A DNA stretch of 7,759 nucleotides from positions 1 through 7,759 of the forward strand of contig CALKUG010000496.1 in NCBI GenBank assembly GCA_937996765.1, read 5' to 3'. A program made the translations under genes and the position numbers. Position 1 is the first letter of the stretch. Every line of letters begins with the position of its first letter. Source of the DNA: an uncultured Ignavibacteria bacterium. GTDB taxonomy: Bacteria > Bacteroidota > Ignavibacteria > Ignavibacteriales > Ignavibacteriaceae. Below are positions 6,787-7,759 of the stretch, piece after piece. Under the pieces are notes generated by a model. That model made no database searches. It saw only the letters and a list, made by a program, of their open reading frames with translations, and had not been told where the DNA came from.

Positions 6787-7209
6787 ATGAAAAAGTCTTA
6801 CAGCAAAGCAGAACTGGAAGAGTTTAAAGAAGTAATTAATCAAAAACGCGAAGAGATTCTCAAGCAATTAGAGAGTCTTAGTCAGATAATGCGCGATACC
6901 GAAACAGGTCAATACATCAACGAAAATTCTCCGTATTCCCTGCATATGGCAGAACAAGGAACTGACGCAATGGAGCGCGAAAAAACATTTTTGTACGCTC
7001 AACGCGAAACAAAATTCCTTGGTTATTTGGAAGAAGCTCTAAAGAGAATAGATGCAGGCACTTATGGTGTTTGTGTTGAATGTATGGATACACCTCAAAA
7101 TTTGTGTCCCACCTGTCCGCTTATCCCCAAAGAGCGTTTGTTTGCAGTGCCCCATAGCCAACATTGCTTGCCAATTAAGCAACGCCAAGAAAAGAAAAAA
7201 AACTATTAA
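6238..7209 (+). CDS. DksA/TraR-family protein with histone-H1-like Lys/Ala/Pro tail
   Basis: Two parts are clear. Residues 1-about 180 are a low-complexity tail of KKA, PAKKA and VKPT-type repeats, strongly basic and surely disordered, like the C-terminal tails of histone H1 and bacterial H1-like proteins, so it probably binds DNA or RNA. Residues 184-323 are a DksA/TraR core: a helical hairpin with SLHMAEQGTDAMEREK (234-249), then GTYGVC and LIPKERLFAVPH (295-306). DksA proteins enter the RNA polymerase secondary channel and tune initiation, often with ppGpp. The cysteine pattern is odd: C279-x2-C282, C290-x2-C293 and a lone C310, with Ile where the last Cys is expected. The core begins at an internal Met (184), as if a tail had been added to a normal-length DksA. 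It lies 15 bases after ileS, the place of ylyA in Bacillus, and is followed by a hairpin. Confidence 0.92.
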   Translation: MAKKPASKTVKKAAPAKKAVAKAETKVAKPATPKKAASKPVAPAKKVAVKSTAKVAPQPAKKAAPVKKAEVKPVKKAEVKVAPAKKAVPAKKVVAKVEAKATKAVKTVVKPTPAKKAAVQEVAPVKKVTKTAAKIVAPPEPKPEKKSVKPTPPPVVAAATKKVAPVAPVKPKVEPEKIVHKTNMKKSYSKAELEEFKEVINQKREEILKQLESLSQIMRDTETGQYINENSPYSLHMAEQGTDAMEREKTFLYAQRETKFLGYLEEALKRIDAGTYGVCVECMDTPQNLCPTCPLIPKERLFAVPHSQHCLPIKQRQEKKKNY

Positions 7210-7221
7210 TAAAGTCTTTTT

Positions 7222-7260
7222 TGCGGTCGAGAAATAATAAGCTCGACCGCATTTCAATTT
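7222..7260 (+). terminator. Hairpin terminator after the DksA-like gene
   Basis: TGCGGTCGAG (7222-7231) pairs perfectly with CTCGACCGCA (7242-7251) across a 10-base loop, giving a GC-rich 10-bp stem. It is followed by the T-rich but interrupted tail ATTTCAATTT. It starts 12 bases after the stop codon at 7209. The position and stem are right for a rho-independent terminator. The imperfect T-run means read-through into lspA may be substantial. Confidence 0.6.
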
Positions 7261-7310
7261 CATTGTATTTGCGGTAAACTGATTCACCGCACAACTCTGA
7301 TGTAAACCCA

Positions 7311-7315
7311 AAGGA
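7311..7315 (+). promoter_or_regulatory. Ribosome binding site deciding the lspA GTG start
   Basis: AAGGA lies 7 bases before the GTG at 7323. No in-frame ATG exists nearby upstream, and translation from this GTG gives the short hydrophobic N-terminus expected of LspA, so the site fixes the start at a non-ATG codon. Confidence 0.65.
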
Positions 7316-7322
7316 AACATAC

Positions 7323-7759
7323 GTGCGCATTCTGCTCGTAACATTAGGTATAGTTATTATTGATCAGCTCTCGAAAGTCTATGTAAAAAGTAATTTTTAC
7401 TACGGTGAGCGCGTCCCGGTTATTGGTGATTTCTTCCGATTCACGTTTGTTGAGAATCCAGGACTCGCTTTTGGAATAGACATCACGTATGAGTCGCGCC
7501 TGTTTCTCATTGGATTTTCGATACTCGCTACTTTAGGGTTGCTCTATTTCCTCTATAAATCGCAAAGCGAAACGTTCTCTTTCCGTTTGGGCTTGGCAAT
7601 GATTATTGGTGGAGCAATAGGTAACCTGATTGATAGAATTTTTTACGGTGTCTTTTTTAGCTATGGACCTTTGTTTGAGGGAAATGTAGTAGATTTTTTT
7701 GATATGGATTTTTTTAATCTTGCGTTGTTTGGGCTGAATTACGACCTTTTCGTAATTTT
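7323..7759 (+). CDS. lspA: Lipoprotein signal peptidase (signal peptidase II), 3' end missing
   Basis: LspA is an inner-membrane aspartic protease that cuts the signal peptide of prolipoproteins just before the lipidated cysteine. The frame opens MRILLVTLGIVIIDQLSK, with the conserved D14 at the end of helix one. It continues with FVENPGLAFG (42-51), the family's N-x-G-x-A-F-G motif, a second helix (about 60-78), and the third-helix motif GGAIGNLIDR (96-105), in which D104 is the first catalytic Asp. VVDFFD (122-127) follows after an extra loop of about ten residues (VFFSYGPLFEG) that is absent from the E. coli enzyme. The frame leaves the window after about 145 codons, just where the N-x-A-D motif carrying the second catalytic Asp is expected, so that residue cannot be checked. 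The start is GTG with a good ribosome binding site. A hairpin separates it from the preceding gene. Confidence 0.95.
   Translation, partial: MRILLVTLGIVIIDQLSKVYVKSNFYYGERVPVIGDFFRFTFVENPGLAFGIDITYESRLFLIGFSILATLGLLYFLYKSQSETFSFRLGLAMIIGGAIGNLIDRIFYGVFFSYGPLFEGNVVDFFDMDFFNLALFGLNYDLFVI

Noticed and set aside
6219..6867. Long antisense frames opposite the DksA-like tail
   Set aside because: They are Ala/Phe/Cys-rich mirror products of the A-rich coding repeat and have no family resemblance.
7052..7237. Possible frameshift at the end of the DksA-like gene, because another frame offers a CLQC motif
   Set aside because: The assigned frame carries the conserved LIPKERLFAVPH segment right through to the end, so the CxxC in the other frame is coincidental.

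Overview
This 7.76 kb window of moderately AT-rich DNA carries one tightly packed, co-oriented gene series on the + strand: a YggS/PLPBP-family PLP protein, a DivIVA-domain protein, a purine nucleoside phosphorylase, an unrecognised four-helix membrane protein with a coiled-coil tail, a type-2 isoleucyl-tRNA synthetase (IleS), a DksA/TraR-type protein with a long Lys/Ala/Pro-rich N-terminal tail, and the start of lipoprotein signal peptidase (lspA), which runs off the right edge. No tRNA, rRNA, CRISPR array or intact mobile element is visible.

Organism (inference): several features point to the Bacteroidota/Chlorobiota side of the FCB group, possibly an Ignavibacteria- or Kapabacteria-like lineage. 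These are the ileS-dksA-lspA order, the Bacteroidota-like wording of the DksA core (HMAEQGTDAMEREK), generally weak Shine-Dalgarno sequences, and an IleRS of the eukaryote-like type 2. DivIVA is unusual for classical Bacteroidota but fits deeper-branching relatives. I cannot place it to genus.

Layout: 1-341 is non-coding and contains degenerate purine-rich direct and inverted repeats. 342-3042 holds four genes with gaps of 9 nt, an ATGA overlap and 2 nt, so they are probably one transcript. A 33 nt gap leads to ileS (3076-6222), and 15 nt later dksA-like begins (6238-7209). A 10-bp GC-rich hairpin (7222-7251) then separates this block from lspA, which starts at a GTG with a good ribosome binding site.

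How the genes fit together: the order YggS - DivIVA - (PNP, membrane protein) - IleS - DksA-like - LspA closely matches the Bacillus subtilis ylmE - (sepF-ylmG-ylmH) - divIVA - ileS - ylyA - lspA region. The window therefore looks like a version of that old division/translation/envelope cluster in which sepF-ylmG-ylmH are absent and a purine phosphorylase and an orphan membrane protein sit between divIVA and ileS. The most notable points are the swapped GXHH signature in IleRS (linked to mupirocin hyper-resistance), the histone-H1-like tail on the DksA protein, its rearranged cysteine pattern, and the orphan membrane/coiled-coil protein beside DivIVA.
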